NCBI GenBank assembly: GCA_964371035.1
Contig: CAYJLG010000012.1
Coordinates: forward strand, 1-64,000
Length of the DNA stretch: 64,000 nucleotides
DNA from: UBA1535 sp964371035
GTDB taxonomy: Bacteria > Bacillota > Clostridia > Tissierellales > Sedimentibacteraceae
Reading direction: 5' to 3'
The first letter of the stretch is position 1, and each line of letters opens with the position of its first letter. Below, piece by piece: positions 8,839-22,000 of the stretch. The position numbers were made by a program, and so were the translations under genes. A model generated the notes under the pieces. It saw only the letters and a list, made by a program, of their open reading frames with translations. It was not told where the DNA came from and did no database searches.

Positions 8839-11800
8839 TTATTCCTGTCCTTGTTCAGTTTCTGTTTCTAAAACTTCTTCAGTTTCTGGTAAACTTACAG
8901 GTCCTACTTCTAGTTCATATTGTGTCATTAATCTTACAAGTCTTTGAATCACAGTAGCAATTTCTGCTCTTGTAGCTTGACCTTTAGGATCAAAGATATT
9001 TCCAGGTTTTCCGTTCAATACGCCTTCTTTTGTTAAATAAGTAATCGCTTCATACGCCCAACCCGATATACTAGAACTATCCGCAAATCCAATTTCATAC
9101 TCATCATTAGGATCAAGTTTTCCACCAGCAAATACTATAAATCTGTAAATCATAGCAGCCATTTCTTCTCTTGTGATATCTCTTTCAGGAGAGAAATTAT
9201 TTTCGCCAGTTCCGCTTGTAATTCCAGCTAGAGTTGCCCAGGTCGCATATTGAGAATAGAACATACCTTCTTTTACGTCATCATAAATAGATTCAAGGTT
9301 TTCTACATCTGCTTCTGCCATCCTTCCAAGAATTGTTACTAACATACCTCTATTAAGATTTGTATTTGGACTAAACAAGCCTCCGCCTGTGCCGTTCATC
9401 AATCCTTCAGAATATACAAATCTGACTGCATCATAGTACCAAGCATCATTTGCCACATCACTAAATTCGCTAACCCAAGCTTTAGCAAATGTCACGTAAA
9501 TATATAAATCTTCATTTACCGACGGTATAGTGATTACATTTTCATTGCTATAGTATTTTCCATTAACTTCAACACTTGCTACTTCGTAGCCTGCATCTGG
9601 AATAGATGTGATAGTCAAACTCGTACCTTTACGAACTAAATCATGAGATAATTCAACTCTACCATTTTCGCCAGCTTCGGCTGTAATCTTTGCGTATATG
9701 CTATTACTACCTGAACCTGAGCTTTGGTTTTTGGCTGTTTCAAAATCTGTTATTGCTTCAAGTAAATCTTCAAGTGCTTTTTGAATCTCTTCCGGTGTAG
9801 CTCTTTCAGCATCCAATACAGCTTGCGCTTCATCTATAGCTTTTTGTAGTGCTGCTTTATCAGCAGAAGATGCATTTTTAGGATTAGCTAAACTTGCTTT
9901 TGCATCATTAACAGCCTTAATAAGCTCATCTTTGTTACCTTCTACTACATTGATTATAACAGAAGCATCAAGTGTAGATATGCTTGTATCTCCACTAGCA
10001 TCAGTGTATACACCTACAGGAAGTGAAGCTCCCACAGCAGTTTCTCCGAGGTCGATAGCAGTAAGTGTGCCGTCATAGAATCTTATTTTGTTTTTCTCAT
10101 ACAATATCTCCCATGTCACAGTAGTATTTTCGATTTCAATCACATTATTTCCGTCTTCATACACTGCCACAAGTTCTACTGTATCAAAATAACCTATCTC
10201 CAAGTAAGGATATCCAAAATGAGGATGTTCTGCATCTGTCACTTCTTCAACTTTGACTAAGTCTGTACTCCCGTCTTCATTTTCTACTCTTTGATAAAGA
10301 GTGATTTCATTTATTGTGCTCAAGCTGCTATTTATTACATTTACAAGGATAATAGATTCGTTACCTGCTTTATCTTTAGCTGTAATAGTAACTTCAAGTA
10401 CACCTGCAGTACCTACATTGCCAGTTATCTTGAACGAACCGTCATGATCTGTGTCTACTGTAGCATTTGGTGCATTTGTAGATAGAGCTGCTGTCACTTC
10501 TGTGATACCAGTTATCGTATAATCACCGTTATTTTCAGCCATCACTATATTATTTGCAACTTTAGTAGTTGTTGGTGTCACTCTTGTCCTCGCTGAATTT
10601 TTAATGTCTTCTTTTACTGATTCTGTCAACGAAAGCACAGGTGATGTAGTATCAGTTTCAAATCCAAGCACTGCATTTAACTTATCTTTATAATCTGCAC
10701 TCGTAGCACTGTCTTTATTAGCACCAAACACTTTAAAATCCACAACATATTTACCGTCTACCAAAGGATGAACTATATTCCACTCTTCTTTAAATTCGCC
10801 CGCTGTTCTTTCTTCTCCGTTTGCATCCCAAACCATCCAAACAGGTCTGTCAAATTTGTATGTGATTCTTAATTCGTCTTCTGATACTATTATAGGAGCA
10901 TTGCTATCAACAGTGTCTCTACTTATATTACTTTCAACAGATTCCAGTACAGGTATGTCTATTTCAGGCATCTCTATGCTGTTTGAAGATGATGTCATCT
11001 CTGTGCCATAGAAATATTTGTTCATTTCCAAGCCATCTTCAGGTTCTTCTCTTAAAGTCCTAACTACAGCTTTGTAAGTTACGCCCGGTTTTAATCCTTC
11101 AACCGTCACTTCTTCGTCACCTGTCGTCTCTCCATCTTCGTCAATTCCTGTAAAGCTACTTATAGTCTGCCCTTTTCCTAAAAAGATATCTTCTTGTCCT
11201 GCAACAAATTGTCCCATGATGTTTGTGCTTGTGCCGTCTTCTTCAACTATTTCTACAAGATAATGAGTGTAGTTGTCATTAGGATTAGCTATATCATTGT
11301 ATCCTTCTGCATCTGTGATATCTACATATAGTTCGCCGTCTCCCGCATATCCTACTGTTACACCGGCAACTGGCTTAGGTAAGTTAGGATTTACAAATGT
11401 GAATGAATCTGCACTTATAGCACTGCTCATTCCGCCTGTATCTACAGACAATGTAGTTATAACATAGTATTCACCACTCTCAAATCCTTCAGGCAATGTG
11501 ATATTTGTTATTTCACCATTAGCTGCTATTCCGTTGTCTAATTCTTTAGATGCAACAACTGTTCCTAAATCTGTAGTCCCTAAGGCATTTTTATTTTGTG
11601 TAAGATACACATTTACTGTGCCGTCAGTCGCAGTAGAATTCTCCACGGTATATGATACTTTGTCAATTATAAAAGAATCGGTACCGCCTGTTCTTTCAAA
11701 TGAAGTAGCACTTACTTCTGAAATATTTGAAGCGCTGTTAAATTGAATGTTTCCAAGAGTTAATTTGCCTCTTGTATCAACTATATTTACTGTCCAATCT

Positions 11801-14800
11801 CCATTTTTAATATACTGTGCATTTTCACCGGTCACAGATATATACATACTGCTACTTCCGTTTGGCATAAATTGAGCTAAATAATTTCCTCCGCCTACAC
11901 CGTCACTCTCTACCATGTGTATCGTCTGCCCACCCGGAGTTTCTAAAGTCACATCTGAAGCCTTAGGAGCAAAGCCTCCACTAAAAGGTATTTCTATCAA
12001 TAATGAATCTGCACCTGTAGCATCTGTTACATCTACTGTTGCTGTCTTTAGGTTGTTATTTGCAAGAAGTACTGCACTGTTTATGATGTTTAAAGAAGCT
12101 AAGGATACACCTTGATTTCTCATAGCTATAGGCTCGACAGGAGTCGTTTCTATAGGTTTGATATTAGTTCCGTAAATAGCATGTACTCTTTCACCCGATT
12201 CGTTTACAGTTACTTGTGGTTGGTTGAATGTAGCCATTCTCGCTCTCGGAGATAAATCTACTGCACCACCAAAGCTATACTCTCCGTCCCAATAGTAAAT
12301 TGCACCGAATTTAATTCCAATCAAGGTTACGTTAGCACCTATAAAGTCGGTAGATACTGCTGCTTCTACGCTTGCAACTTCTAAACCTCCGATTACAGGT
12401 ATAGAGTCAGGAATAAACACTCCTACCATCGCATATCCGTAGAAATAATCAGGAGCAATAATAATTGAAAGTCTACCTTTCAAAAGTCCTCCGATTACAC
12501 TTACTTCACCTGATATGCTAAACTCGACAGGATCTATCCATCTCGCATTCAAAGTAGCACTGATGTCTATACCGCTATTTCCTGTAGTTACATCCGTAAC
12601 ATCAGTAGTAGTTGAATCTGTTTGACCGCCTGTTCCTGTGTTACCGCCTGGGTTTCCTGTACTGCCTGTATTTGTTTTACCAAAACTTTCAAGTCCGAAG
12701 TTTCCTTCTATCGTCAATCCCTCTAAACTAAAACTTCCGTCGAGCTGACCCACCAATACTTCCACAAGTTCTAAATTCATGCCTAAAAGTATAGTTATAG
12801 GAGGTAATTCTTTAAATTCTCCACCAATAGTGTCTGCTAGGTTAGAAATTCCACCACCAAGACCTGTCATAAATAATGGTGTAGGAGGTGCTAAAGGAAT
12901 TTTCAATCCATCTCTTATATAAAATGCTATCATGTCCGGTACTATTTTTTGTGCACCATTAATTTCTGTCTCTGCAAAGGATAAAGTTCCTTCACACTCT
13001 ATTACTTTTAATGCTAGAGCCATATCTAAAGTATATTCTTGTGGGCTTATAGTGTCTATAGTCAAGGATGCTGATACACCTGGTGCATTACTTATCAATG
13101 AGCCAAGCAAGTCAGCAGGCAATCCTATTTCAACAGTAGTATCTATACCTACAAAGCCTATATCTTCTAAGTTATCCAAACTTTGTCCATACAAGATATC
13201 TTCTATCTCAGCTGTCAAAGTTCCGCTTGCACTCACACCCTCTTCTTTTCCGCCATTAGAACTGCTACTTGAAGAACCTGTATTTCCACTGCTTCCGCTA
13301 CTCGAATTTGTGTCTATTGAACCTGTGTCCGCATCATTATTTTGTGAGCCGTCTTCTTCGTTAAACAAATCTGCTAAACCATAATCTTCTTCGTCCGGAT
13401 CATTGTTGCTTCCACTGTTATCTGAGTTCCCGCTATCGCCTGAACTACCATTATTGTCGCCTGTGCTTCCACTATCACCTGAATTTCCGTTATTTGAGCC
13501 TGCACCGTCTGTATCTGCAGTTCTGACATTGGTTTCTGCTGTATCGTTTTTACTCTTGCTACTCGGATTCATTATAGGTAATGAAATTCTTCCTCCAAAA
13601 CTTATGCCATATGCTATATTTTCTACTTTTGTATTTGAACCCTCTTCGTACGAATATTCAGCTGAAAGTTCGCCGAATTTCATTTCGATCAAGAATCCCG
13701 CAACTGCTTGAAGCATGTAGCCTACACCTTCTAAGTTAAGTGTCATGGTAGTAGAACCGTCATCACCTCTTAGAGAGTATTTGTTAGAATTTTCTACAGA
13801 AAGTGACCAGTCACTGTTCCATACATCTATCGAATCTACAACTTTTATTAGCCCATCACCCGAAACTTTCAACTCATAATCATCAGCCGATGTATCTGAT
13901 TTTCTCATTATAAGCGGTGTATTTCCTACATATGTAAGGATATTGTTGATAGTTATATTTGAATCAACAGGAGATGCAGTATAATATGTTTCGCCATTAT
14001 CAGTCGCTTCCTGTATATTTCCTCTTATAACCAACAATACTTCATCTGCTTCTACTGGTATATTATCAACGTCTACAGCCGATCCTCCGTCTAAAAACGC
14101 ATTGTATGCAGTTTCTGTATCAAAAGGTACAAATGAATAGTTGTAATTGCCCTGACTACCGCCTTTTGTTCTTACAAGAGTCATGATACCATAAGAGCGT
14201 ATCTTGTATTTCTCATCATTTGACACCTCAAATGTCTTAGACGCCTTTAGAGATTTTCCAAATGTGTCATGCAATCCACCTACAGGTCCGCCTTCATCAA
14301 ATTCAAATACAATCTCATAATCTCCTACCACTAATTCTGCTGATGTAGAGATAGAAAGCGCTGTATAATCCTCGTCCAAAAATGCAATCCTTGATTTATT
14401 AATCTCAACATTTTTAGCATCTTGATCATTTCTCGTTCCGTCTGTATTTTTTCCGTTTTCATGTACTAACCATAAAGCCCAATCATCAGTGCCTTGCAAA
14501 GCTTTTAATTCTTCCATATTTCCTGCGACAGTAATGTTTTTTGTACCTTCTGTATATACAATCTTAGGTGCTACTTCTGCCATGTTTACAGTATGCTTAG
14601 AATTTTTTATTCCTGGTATAAGCAAGTTTTTACCTATGCTGTAAGTCACAGGCTCGTCTATACCGTCTTCACTTGTAGCCGTTGCTGTAATACCTATAGC
14701 AAATGCTTCTGCTGTAAGTTTTTCAGATGGTGCAACTTTAAGTTTAAATGTTACATCTAAAGGCTCCGCACCTTCTTTTAACTCTGTAAAGTTTTTATTG

Positions 14801-16002
14801 TAAGTGTCATTATCTCTAAAGCTTATCAAACTACCTTCTTCGAGTACTAACTCTATAGAGATGTCTTTTAAGTCTCTTGAATTAGTCACATTGTTGTCAA
14901 GATTCAAAGTAAGTGTAAATTCGTCATCCTTATACCCTGTTTTAGCATCATTTAACTCTATTTTTTTGTCAAATTCAGCCAAAAGTCCGAGACCTTCGCT
15001 AAGTTGATCAGCATCGAAATTTCCTACTCCATAAAGCATTTCAGCCGTGATTTCATTCTCACCTGCTGGTATAAGTATATTTTCCCAATAGAGGGCAACC
15101 GCAGCATCAGGTACTCTGTGGTTATTTGAATAATTTGAGAAGTCTGTATATCTATCAGGAGTATACTCATAGCGAGTATTTGCCAAATTTGCCCAATGAC
15201 CGAATATCATCTTATCCGGCTCAAGGTGGTCGTTTACAGCTTCATTCAATATCAGATAACTGATCTTCTCAGGTGAAGTTTTAGAATCTAATCCTCTTAT
15301 CTGATCAGGTATTGCTTTTTGTCCTTGCGCAGGTGTTTTGTAAAAGGCAGTCTCTGTAACTATAGCTTCATCCATGATTACACTACCCGATGATTCAGCT
15401 GTAAGTGGATTTAGATATGGCGCATCCACATCATTTCCAAGTGCTGTGTCTAAAAGTACTCTTATGCTCACCGTTTCTTCTTTATCAGATTTGTTTTCAA
15501 CTTCATACGATATACCGACAGTACCGGTCTGTGTCTCTGTGATATCTACAGATAGTGCTACTCTTTGAGTTATAACATAATCGTATAACTCATATGATGT
15601 AGTGATTAGTTGTCCACCGTCTGATATTACAGGTGTGTTGAGTTTAGTATGGATTTCTAAGCCTAAAAAATCATAACTCTTACCGAATATGTAGTCTTTG
15701 GCATCTTCACCTGTTCCTATTCTTATAGTTGTAAATGATGTCGCCACACTTTTTTGTAAATCATCTCTGTACAAAAGAGGAATGTTGTCATCAAGTTCTT
15801 TTAGTGGATTACCCTCCAAAGTTTCGACAGAAAATCCACCCGTCGCAGCGTTTATAGAGTATTTTATAAAGTCATTTTGTATACTGTAAATATCACCATC
15901 AACATCCGCACTCACTTCTTGCATAAAGGGTGTGAGGGGTATACTTGTAAACAAGTATACCAACACCATTATAAATGATATTATTCTTTTTCCCATTTTC
16001 AT
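8839..16002 (-). CDS. Giant secreted surface protein with C-terminal SLH domains
   Basis: A 2387-aa exported protein. The N-terminus (KRIISFIMVLVYLFTSIPL) is a signal peptide. The middle is a long series of beta-rich, Ig- or fibronectin-like segments. Two Ser/Gly/Asn/Asp-rich low-complexity linkers lie near residues 825-925 and 1110-1135. Then follow a helical FIVAR-type module (about 2025-2090), a bacterial-repeat beta domain (about 2100-2170) and three S-layer-homology motifs (about 2178-2356), for example FSDVANDAWYYDAV and ITREEMAAMIYRF. SLH domains bind pyruvylated secondary cell-wall polymers, so the protein should be anchored at the cell surface. RBS AAGGAG lies 8 nt before the ATG. 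It starts 20 nt after the other giant gene, so the pair is probably one operon. An adhesin or structural role is inferred; no enzymatic motif was recognised. Confidence 0.88.
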   Translation of the reverse strand: MKMGKRIISFIMVLVYLFTSIPLTPFMQEVSADVDGDIYSIQNDFIKYSINAATGGFSVETLEGNPLKELDDNIPLLYRDDLQKSVATSFTTIRIGTGEDAKDYIFGKSYDFLGLEIHTKLNTPVISDGGQLITTSYELYDYVITQRVALSVDITETQTGTVGISYEVENKSDKEETVSIRVLLDTALGNDVDAPYLNPLTAESSGSVIMDEAIVTETAFYKTPAQGQKAIPDQIRGLDSKTSPEKISYLILNEAVNDHLEPDKMIFGHWANLANTRYEYTPDRYTDFSNYSNNHRVPDAAVALYWENILIPAGENEITAEMLYGVGNFDADQLSEGLGLLAEFDKKIELNDAKTGYKDDEFTLTLNLDNNVTNSRDLKDISIELVLEEGSLISFRDNDTYNKNFTELKEGAEPLDVTFKLKVAPSEKLTAEAFAIGITATATSEDGIDEPVTYSIGKNLLIPGIKNSKHTVNMAEVAPKIVYTEGTKNITVAGNMEELKALQGTDDWALWLVHENGKNTDGTRNDQDAKNVEINKSRIAFLDEDYTALSISTSAELVVGDYEIVFEFDEGGPVGGLHDTFGKSLKASKTFEVSNDEKYKIRSYGIMTLVRTKGGSQGNYNYSFVPFDTETAYNAFLDGGSAVDVDNIPVEADEVLLVIRGNIQEATDNGETYYTASPVDSNITINNILTYVGNTPLIMRKSDTSADDYELKVSGDGLIKVVDSIDVWNSDWSLSVENSNKYSLRGDDGSTTMTLNLEGVGYMLQAVAGFLIEMKFGELSAEYSYEEGSNTKVENIAYGISFGGRISLPIMNPSSKSKNDTAETNVRTADTDGAGSNNGNSGDSGSTGDNNGSSGDSGNSDNSGSNNDPDEEDYGLADLFNEEDGSQNNDADTGSIDTNSSSGSSGNTGSSSSSSNGGKEEGVSASGTLTAEIEDILYGQSLDNLEDIGFVGIDTTVEIGLPADLLGSLISNAPGVSASLTIDTISPQEYTLDMALALKVIECEGTLSFAETEINGAQKIVPDMIAFYIRDGLKIPLAPPTPLFMTGLGGGISNLADTIGGEFKELPPITILLGMNLELVEVLVGQLDGSFSLEGLTIEGNFGLESFGKTNTGSTGNPGGNTGTGGQTDSTTTDVTDVTTGNSGIDISATLNARWIDPVEFSISGEVSVIGGLLKGRLSIIIAPDYFYGYAMVGVFIPDSIPVIGGLEVASVEAAVSTDFIGANVTLIGIKFGAIYYWDGEYSFGGAVDLSPRARMATFNQPQVTVNESGERVHAIYGTNIKPIETTPVEPIAMRNQGVSLASLNIINSAVLLANNNLKTATVDVTDATGADSLLIEIPFSGGFAPKASDVTLETPGGQTIHMVESDGVGGGNYLAQFMPNGSSSMYISVTGENAQYIKNGDWTVNIVDTRGKLTLGNIQFNSASNISEVSATSFERTGGTDSFIIDKVSYTVENSTATDGTVNVYLTQNKNALGTTDLGTVVASKELDNGIAANGEITNITLPEGFESGEYYVITTLSVDTGGMSSAISADSFTFVNPNLPKPVAGVTVGYAGDGELYVDITDAEGYNDIANPNDNYTHYLVEIVEEDGTSTNIMGQFVAGQEDIFLGKGQTISSFTGIDEDGETTGDEEVTVEGLKPGVTYKAVVRTLREEPEDGLEMNKYFYGTEMTSSSNSIEMPEIDIPVLESVESNISRDTVDSNAPIIVSEDELRITYKFDRPVWMVWDANGEERTAGEFKEEWNIVHPLVDGKYVVDFKVFGANKDSATSADYKDKLNAVLGFETDTTSPVLSLTESVKEDIKNSARTRVTPTTTKVANNIVMAENNGDYTITGITEVTAALSTNAPNATVDTDHDGSFKITGNVGTAGVLEVTITAKDKAGNESIILVNVINSSLSTINEITLYQRVENEDGSTDLVKVEEVTDAEHPHFGYPYLEIGYFDTVELVAVYEDGNNVIEIENTTVTWEILYEKNKIRFYDGTLTAIDLGETAVGASLPVGVYTDASGDTSISTLDASVIINVVEGNKDELIKAVNDAKASLANPKNASSADKAALQKAIDEAQAVLDAERATPEEIQKALEDLLEAITDFETAKNQSSGSGSNSIYAKITAEAGENGRVELSHDLVRKGTSLTITSIPDAGYEVASVEVNGKYYSNENVITIPSVNEDLYIYVTFAKAWVSEFSDVANDAWYYDAVRFVYSEGLMNGTGGGLFSPNTNLNRGMLVTILGRMAEADVENLESIYDDVKEGMFYSQYATWATLAGITSGTGENNFSPERDITREEMAAMIYRFIVFAGGKLDPNDEYEIGFADSSSISGWAYEAITYLTKEGVLNGKPGNIFDPKGQATRAEIATVIQRLVRLMTQYELEVGPVSLPETEEVLETETEQGQE

Positions 16003-16022
16003 AAATTAGCTCCTTCCCTCAC

Positions 16023-19000
16023 TTAATTGTTAAGATAAACTCTAAGAGTGAAGTAATCAGCAGTATCTGTTTGTACATAGAACGTGTACCAGCTGTTTTC
16101 CAACCCTTGGGTATCTACTGTAAATTCATTGTAACCATTGTTTTCCAACACTATTACTCCATCATCAGAACCTAAGCCCTTCATCTGACCCATAGTGTAT
16201 CCACCCTTTGCATATTTAGCATATGCGTTTCCACCGTCGTAGTTTTCTACAGATACTGTTATCTCATCTCCCGATACAATTATACGATTACTGCTATCCG
16301 GGAACATTCCGTTTACTAAAGCAATGCTGTCAAATCTGCTTACAAGAGTGATTGTTCTTACAAATTCAGTCTTGTTGCCTACTTCATCATATACAGTATA
16401 TATAGCTCTGTACGGCTTTGTCTTGTCATATTTTGTGATTGCCGAAGGTTGTATCTCAGTACCTGTTGAGTCTTGATAAGTCAATATAACTTTGTCTGTC
16501 AAATCTACATCAGAATCTTCGCCCGGCTGTTCATCATATGCTTTATAATCATTAAGCATACTTGCATCAAATCTCGGTCCTGCATTCTCATTTTCATAGA
16601 ATACTAAATTCTCAAGAGCTTCGTTCGTATCTTTGTCAACTAACGCAGGAGGTGTCTTATCTATTAGATATATACCTACTCCGTATGAGTCATGTAACTG
16701 ATTTTTAGACTTTAAGTTGAAGAAGAAAGTTCCGTTTTCATCATATTCTAATATATGTTCTGTGCTGTAGCTCTCCTCTCCGCCTATATAAGCAGTGGCT
16801 TTATCAGTTGTGACAGTTACCGATACATCTTGGTTTGTAGCAGGAGTTTCAGTTTTATCATCCGCTATGATATAGCCTACTTCGTCTAATAAATCAGGTG
16901 TTTCCAAATCACGTGTAAATGTTATAGGGGTCAATATAGCGTCACCGTTAACATCTGTTGTAGGTTTGTTTGTATTCGGGTCTATCGTGTAGTGACCGTA
17001 TTTTACTTCTACTTTTGTTATCTTAGGGTTTACTTTGTCAATATCGTTTGTGTCTACCGTTACAGATAATTCTTGTGCCAGTCCCGTGTTATCATAAACT
17101 ACAAATTTGTAGTCACCTGTATCTTTCAATTCGAAAGTTGAATAATCTCCTTCTTCTGTTTTAACAGGCTTTGCTACACCTCTGTGAATTACAGTCAAAT
17201 CTTTTAAATCAGGTGCAAATGTCAATATTTTGCCATCAGCATCAACAGGATTTCCATTGAGATATACTTGTTCAAAATGAACTGTAAGTTTTAATTTATC
17301 TGTATCCGGTGTTTCTACAAGCCTCAAATTCGGCGGAATGTTGTTTATGTTTGTGACATTGACAAGTGCTAGCCCCGCATTTCCGTATTCATCTGCAAAT
17401 TCTACAGTTACTGCACCATTGTCAGTAAATATTACTTTTGAAGTGAATGTATCTACTCTATAGTCACTAAAGCCTTGATTTGCAGGTATAACATTTGTTA
17501 TCGTGACATTTTCTTTGTTAAATATCAATGTCGCTATCACATCTCTTGTAGTGCTCTTAGTAGGGTCTACATTGTAGCTCACTATAGCTGTAGGCGAAGT
17601 AGTATCTATATTACTTACAGTAAATCCAACTATAGATTTATTTCCTACTATATCTGTTGCTGTGACGGTGTAGTTTCCGTTTGTGTTTATTTTAGCTCCT
17701 ACTGTGCCACCTGTTGCAGGGATATTTAATTCTGCGTTTGCTAAGTTTCCTCCCGAAAGTATAACACTTTCAAGACCGCTTCCCTGTACGTTTCCATCTT
17801 CTAAGTCATTTGCAGTTATTTGTACAGTTATAGGTTGATTTGTCTTTTTAGTATTTTCATCGTCTATGCTGTATGAAACTGTAGGCATCTTGCTGTCAAA
17901 CTTATCATAAGAAACTGGGATTTCATATGTATATCCGTAACTGTCGCTTATAACAAATGTAAACGAGTTGTTTCTCGCAGTCAAAGTTCTTTGTCCTAAT
18001 CCACCATTGTTGTAGATATATAGGCCTCTGTAATCAGGAGAATAATAACTATCTGCATCTTTAAGTTCTATTACCGCTCTTACTTCTTGATAAAATTTAG
18101 TATTATCTGTCAGTTGTTTATATGTTCCATCCGTGTCTTTATATTCGTATTTCAAAGTAAAGTCTGTTGTGTCTATAGGGTCTTTGTTGATGTTATATAC
18201 AGCTAAAGCTCCATCTCCTACTCCGTCCATAGGAATTTGGAATAATCCTACATTGTTGACTGCAGTTATAAATAGTTCTCCATTTTCTTCAAATTTTCTT
18301 GTAAATATGACTTGCCCACCTTTTAAACTTATGCTCTCATTAGCTTCAAGCTCTGAGATATCACTATTTGTAAATATTTCTCCTTCATCATATCTAATTT
18401 TAGACAAATCTATTGTACGTATTGGATCAATGTTTTCATACATATCACCATAATCATCAAAGAAGTTAAGCGCCGAAATACCTGTGATATCAGAAATTGT
18501 ACTACCACCACGCACTATATTGTCTATGTCATAAATTCTTAAATTAACATCGACCGAACCAATAGTAGGCGTAGTCACACTCTTTTCGACTAAGATAGTA
18601 GGAACAGTCACGTCTTCAAAACTTATAGTATATGTATTTAACTGTTGCACATAGCTACTTTCTATGCTTGGGTCAAGGTAACTACCTTCGCTGTCTTTTT
18701 GTAAATGATATGAGTAAAATGTCATTGATTTATCTTTTGATATAGATTCTGCATTTATAGTAAATATAAGCTGAGAATATTTCGTATTACTCAATTCAAC
18801 AATATCTTTCGCTAATATAGTAGAAGCATAATTATATCTAAAATCGTTATATGCATCATCTGCTTCTATGACAGAGCTTTGATTAAGAATATCATCATAT
18901 GAATAAAGCTTAGTATAATCAGGATCAACTTTCAAATACTCTATAGCCGAAGTTGTGGTAGCATCCGATTTTGCCGTAATTGCAATTCGCAAATAATCAT

Positions 19001-22000
19001 TACTATATCCAGCACTTCCGTAAGCGACTATATTTTCTGGATTAGTTACAGCAACATAATCGAAAGTTTCATCATCCCATTGTTGCAACTCAATATCAAC
19101 AGGAAGCCCTTCTCCAAAGGTTATATCGCCATCCTTAATTTCTATTTCTATTTTCTCATATCTGCCTATTTCATCTATGGCATAGAATGAATATGTACCG
19201 GTTTCACCCTCTTTTACAGTAAATCTAAAGTACTGCGAATATCCAGTACCATACTCTGGTGCAACACTGTGTATAGCAGTATCTACATCTCCAAGTTCAG
19301 CTGCTACTATTCCTACTTCAGCTTCTGTTATCACATATACAGGCACATCAAAGATTAAATTTACTACAGCCACATCTGTCGCTTGTTGTGGTTTGATAAC
19401 AGTAGGGCTTTCTACTTTTGCATCTTTTAGCGTAAATGCTTCATCGATTATTTCCATCAAAACATTTCCAAAATTGTCTTCTGCATATACAGCTAATTTG
19501 AATGTTCCATCTATACCTCTTGGGTATATGTTAAATCTTGTGTCGGTATTGCCTAATGGAGTGAGGTTGCTTTGATAATCTCTAACTACTTCTAAGTCTG
19601 TATTGTCAAAATCTTCTTCCGTCACTTCTATAGCATCTGCATCTACAAGCGCAAATCTAACACTGTTTTCTATTGCACTATTTATCTCAACTTGAAGTTT
19701 TCCATGAGTTCTGTCTCCTACAGTTTCAACTTCTATATGTTCATCAGAAAGTGTAGGAGGTTCTTTGTCTATATTGCTCACTTTAAGAGGTATTTCCACC
19801 ATATTTCCAGCTTTGTCATATGCTTTGATTACATCATCTACATTGTTTGCAATCTCAACAGTAAATGTAGGGTATCCCGCTACATCGTATTCGACATCTT
19901 TTCCTATGATTATATCATCATTTTCAGACACGAGACTTAAATCACTACCGTATGAGAAATTGTCTTGTATTTTAATCTTTGCAAATATCGAATCTCCTGT
20001 AGGTATAGCATTTAGTTCTTCTAAAGAGTATTCAGGAGATACATTATCATATACTAAGTCTATAGCTACTGTTGCAGCTGTATTTTCAAGTACCGAATTT
20101 ATACCGCTATTTTGGCTTCCACTATTGAAGTATATAACTTCTCCATTTCTAACATATGCATCATGTGCTATAGCTACTTTGAAATATAAAGTATTTTCGC
20201 CTGTATTTAACACAGCAGGAGATTCATTTAGTGTAAATGTTGCAGCAGCAGTATTTTCATTTATATCTACTTCCAATCTACCAGGCACTTCATCCTGAGG
20301 AGTTCTGTCTATATTATCATCTCTATAAGTGTTGATCCACTCAGGTGAATAGTTTACTCCGTCTGTAGAAACTTTATAGTATACAGTCTGCCATGCATAA
20401 CTTCCAAGATAAACCGGTCTGTAGAATGATTCTTTAACATCAAACCTAATTTTAAAATCATTGTCATTAGTTACTAATATTTGATTTTCTGCAGATTCAC
20501 TCAAATTTGTAGTGACTTCAACCTCAGGTTCTTCACTTCTGATGAAAATTCTGTCTGTAATTACAGTTGTAGTCCTATCATGTATATCTGTTGCATTTAT
20601 TCTAAATATATACACACCCGATTCTTCAGGGCTAATCGTTATATTTGGGTTAGCAGGTAAAGCTTCGCCTACTTCATCTATAATCACAACTTCTTCACTC
20701 ATTATGTCTCCGCGAGGTGTTTCAAGTCTGTAAGTTACTCTCTTAAGAGGAGATGCATCTGTTATATTGTAGTTTACAATATTTTGAGTAGCTATAGGAT
20801 CATTATGGTCTAAATTAACAGTTATCACAGGAGCTTCTGCATCTAATTTGAAGTCTTGTGAGAATTTTTCGCTCTCCAACCCCGAACCCATATTTTTAAA
20901 ATGATAATTAACTGTCATAGTGCCGCCTGATTGACTCAAGAAAAGACTATCTTCATAGTAGCCTCCCACTATACTTTGGCCTGTAGGTGTGATTTCACCT
21001 CTTTTAGTTCCACTTTCTCCTATGATTTCATATACAAGTTTTGTATCGTTTTTCATTCTGAAGTTTAGGTAATAATGATCATTAGGATAGTTTGCAAACT
21101 CTGCTTCCACTGTCATTACTCCCTCAGGATCTTTATTGTTGATATAGATATCTGAGAAGAAATAACCGTCTTGATTTTTTTCATCTATATACAATGTCGT
21201 TTCTTTTCTCGAATCATTGCCTGCATCATCTACAGTATAGTAGTATAGTCTTCCATCAATAATTTCATCTTTTTTCGCCGCCATTACAGCTGTAGTAGTA
21301 GGTCCGTCTTGATCTACAACAGCCCATGTCCCCCAAAGACTGTCAATTGCACCTGTAGATGGATTAGTCGGAATTTCAGGTATAGTATATACTCCTGTTG
21401 CGTCTGGTTTTACAAAGCAGTAGTACAATCTTCCACTATTTGATATATCCGATATATCGAACTTATACTCAGCTTTTATGCCTACCTTATCGACATTCAA
21501 GCCTACTCTCGGAGCTAAGTAATCTACATTCATCGGTATGCTTGCATTAGAATCATTGGCAGCTCTGTCTTTTGCCTCTATTTCTAAAGTATAGTTGCCT
21601 TCTTCTCTATTTTTCAAGAAAAATTCATAATTAGGAGAGTTATCTGTAGTTCCCTTTACATATGGTGATTTATCAGCATTTGTAGTGGCAACAATTTGTG
21701 CTTCACTTCCATTTTCATCAACTAATTTAAACGAAAAGAGATCCTCTACATTATCTATGTATGGATTGTCATCTACAGATTTACCATTCACCATAGAATC
21801 AAAAGATAAGTCAAAAGATTTTCCTTTAGAGTACTCTAAAAATGTATCAATATCCTCTGTTCCAGAATCTATTACGGTAATTGTTTCAGCACCCTGTGTA
21901 TCTATCTTATAGTTACTCGTAACCCCTGTACCCGGTTTAAAATCTTCATTTACATATGTATACGTCCGCCCATCATAAGATGTAACATTATCTAGTTCTA

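Noticed and set aside
13403..13711. Leu/Pro/Ser-rich plus-strand frame
   Set aside because: It is the complement of the Ser/Gly/Asn linker of the SLH protein; the repetitive look comes from that low-complexity DNA.
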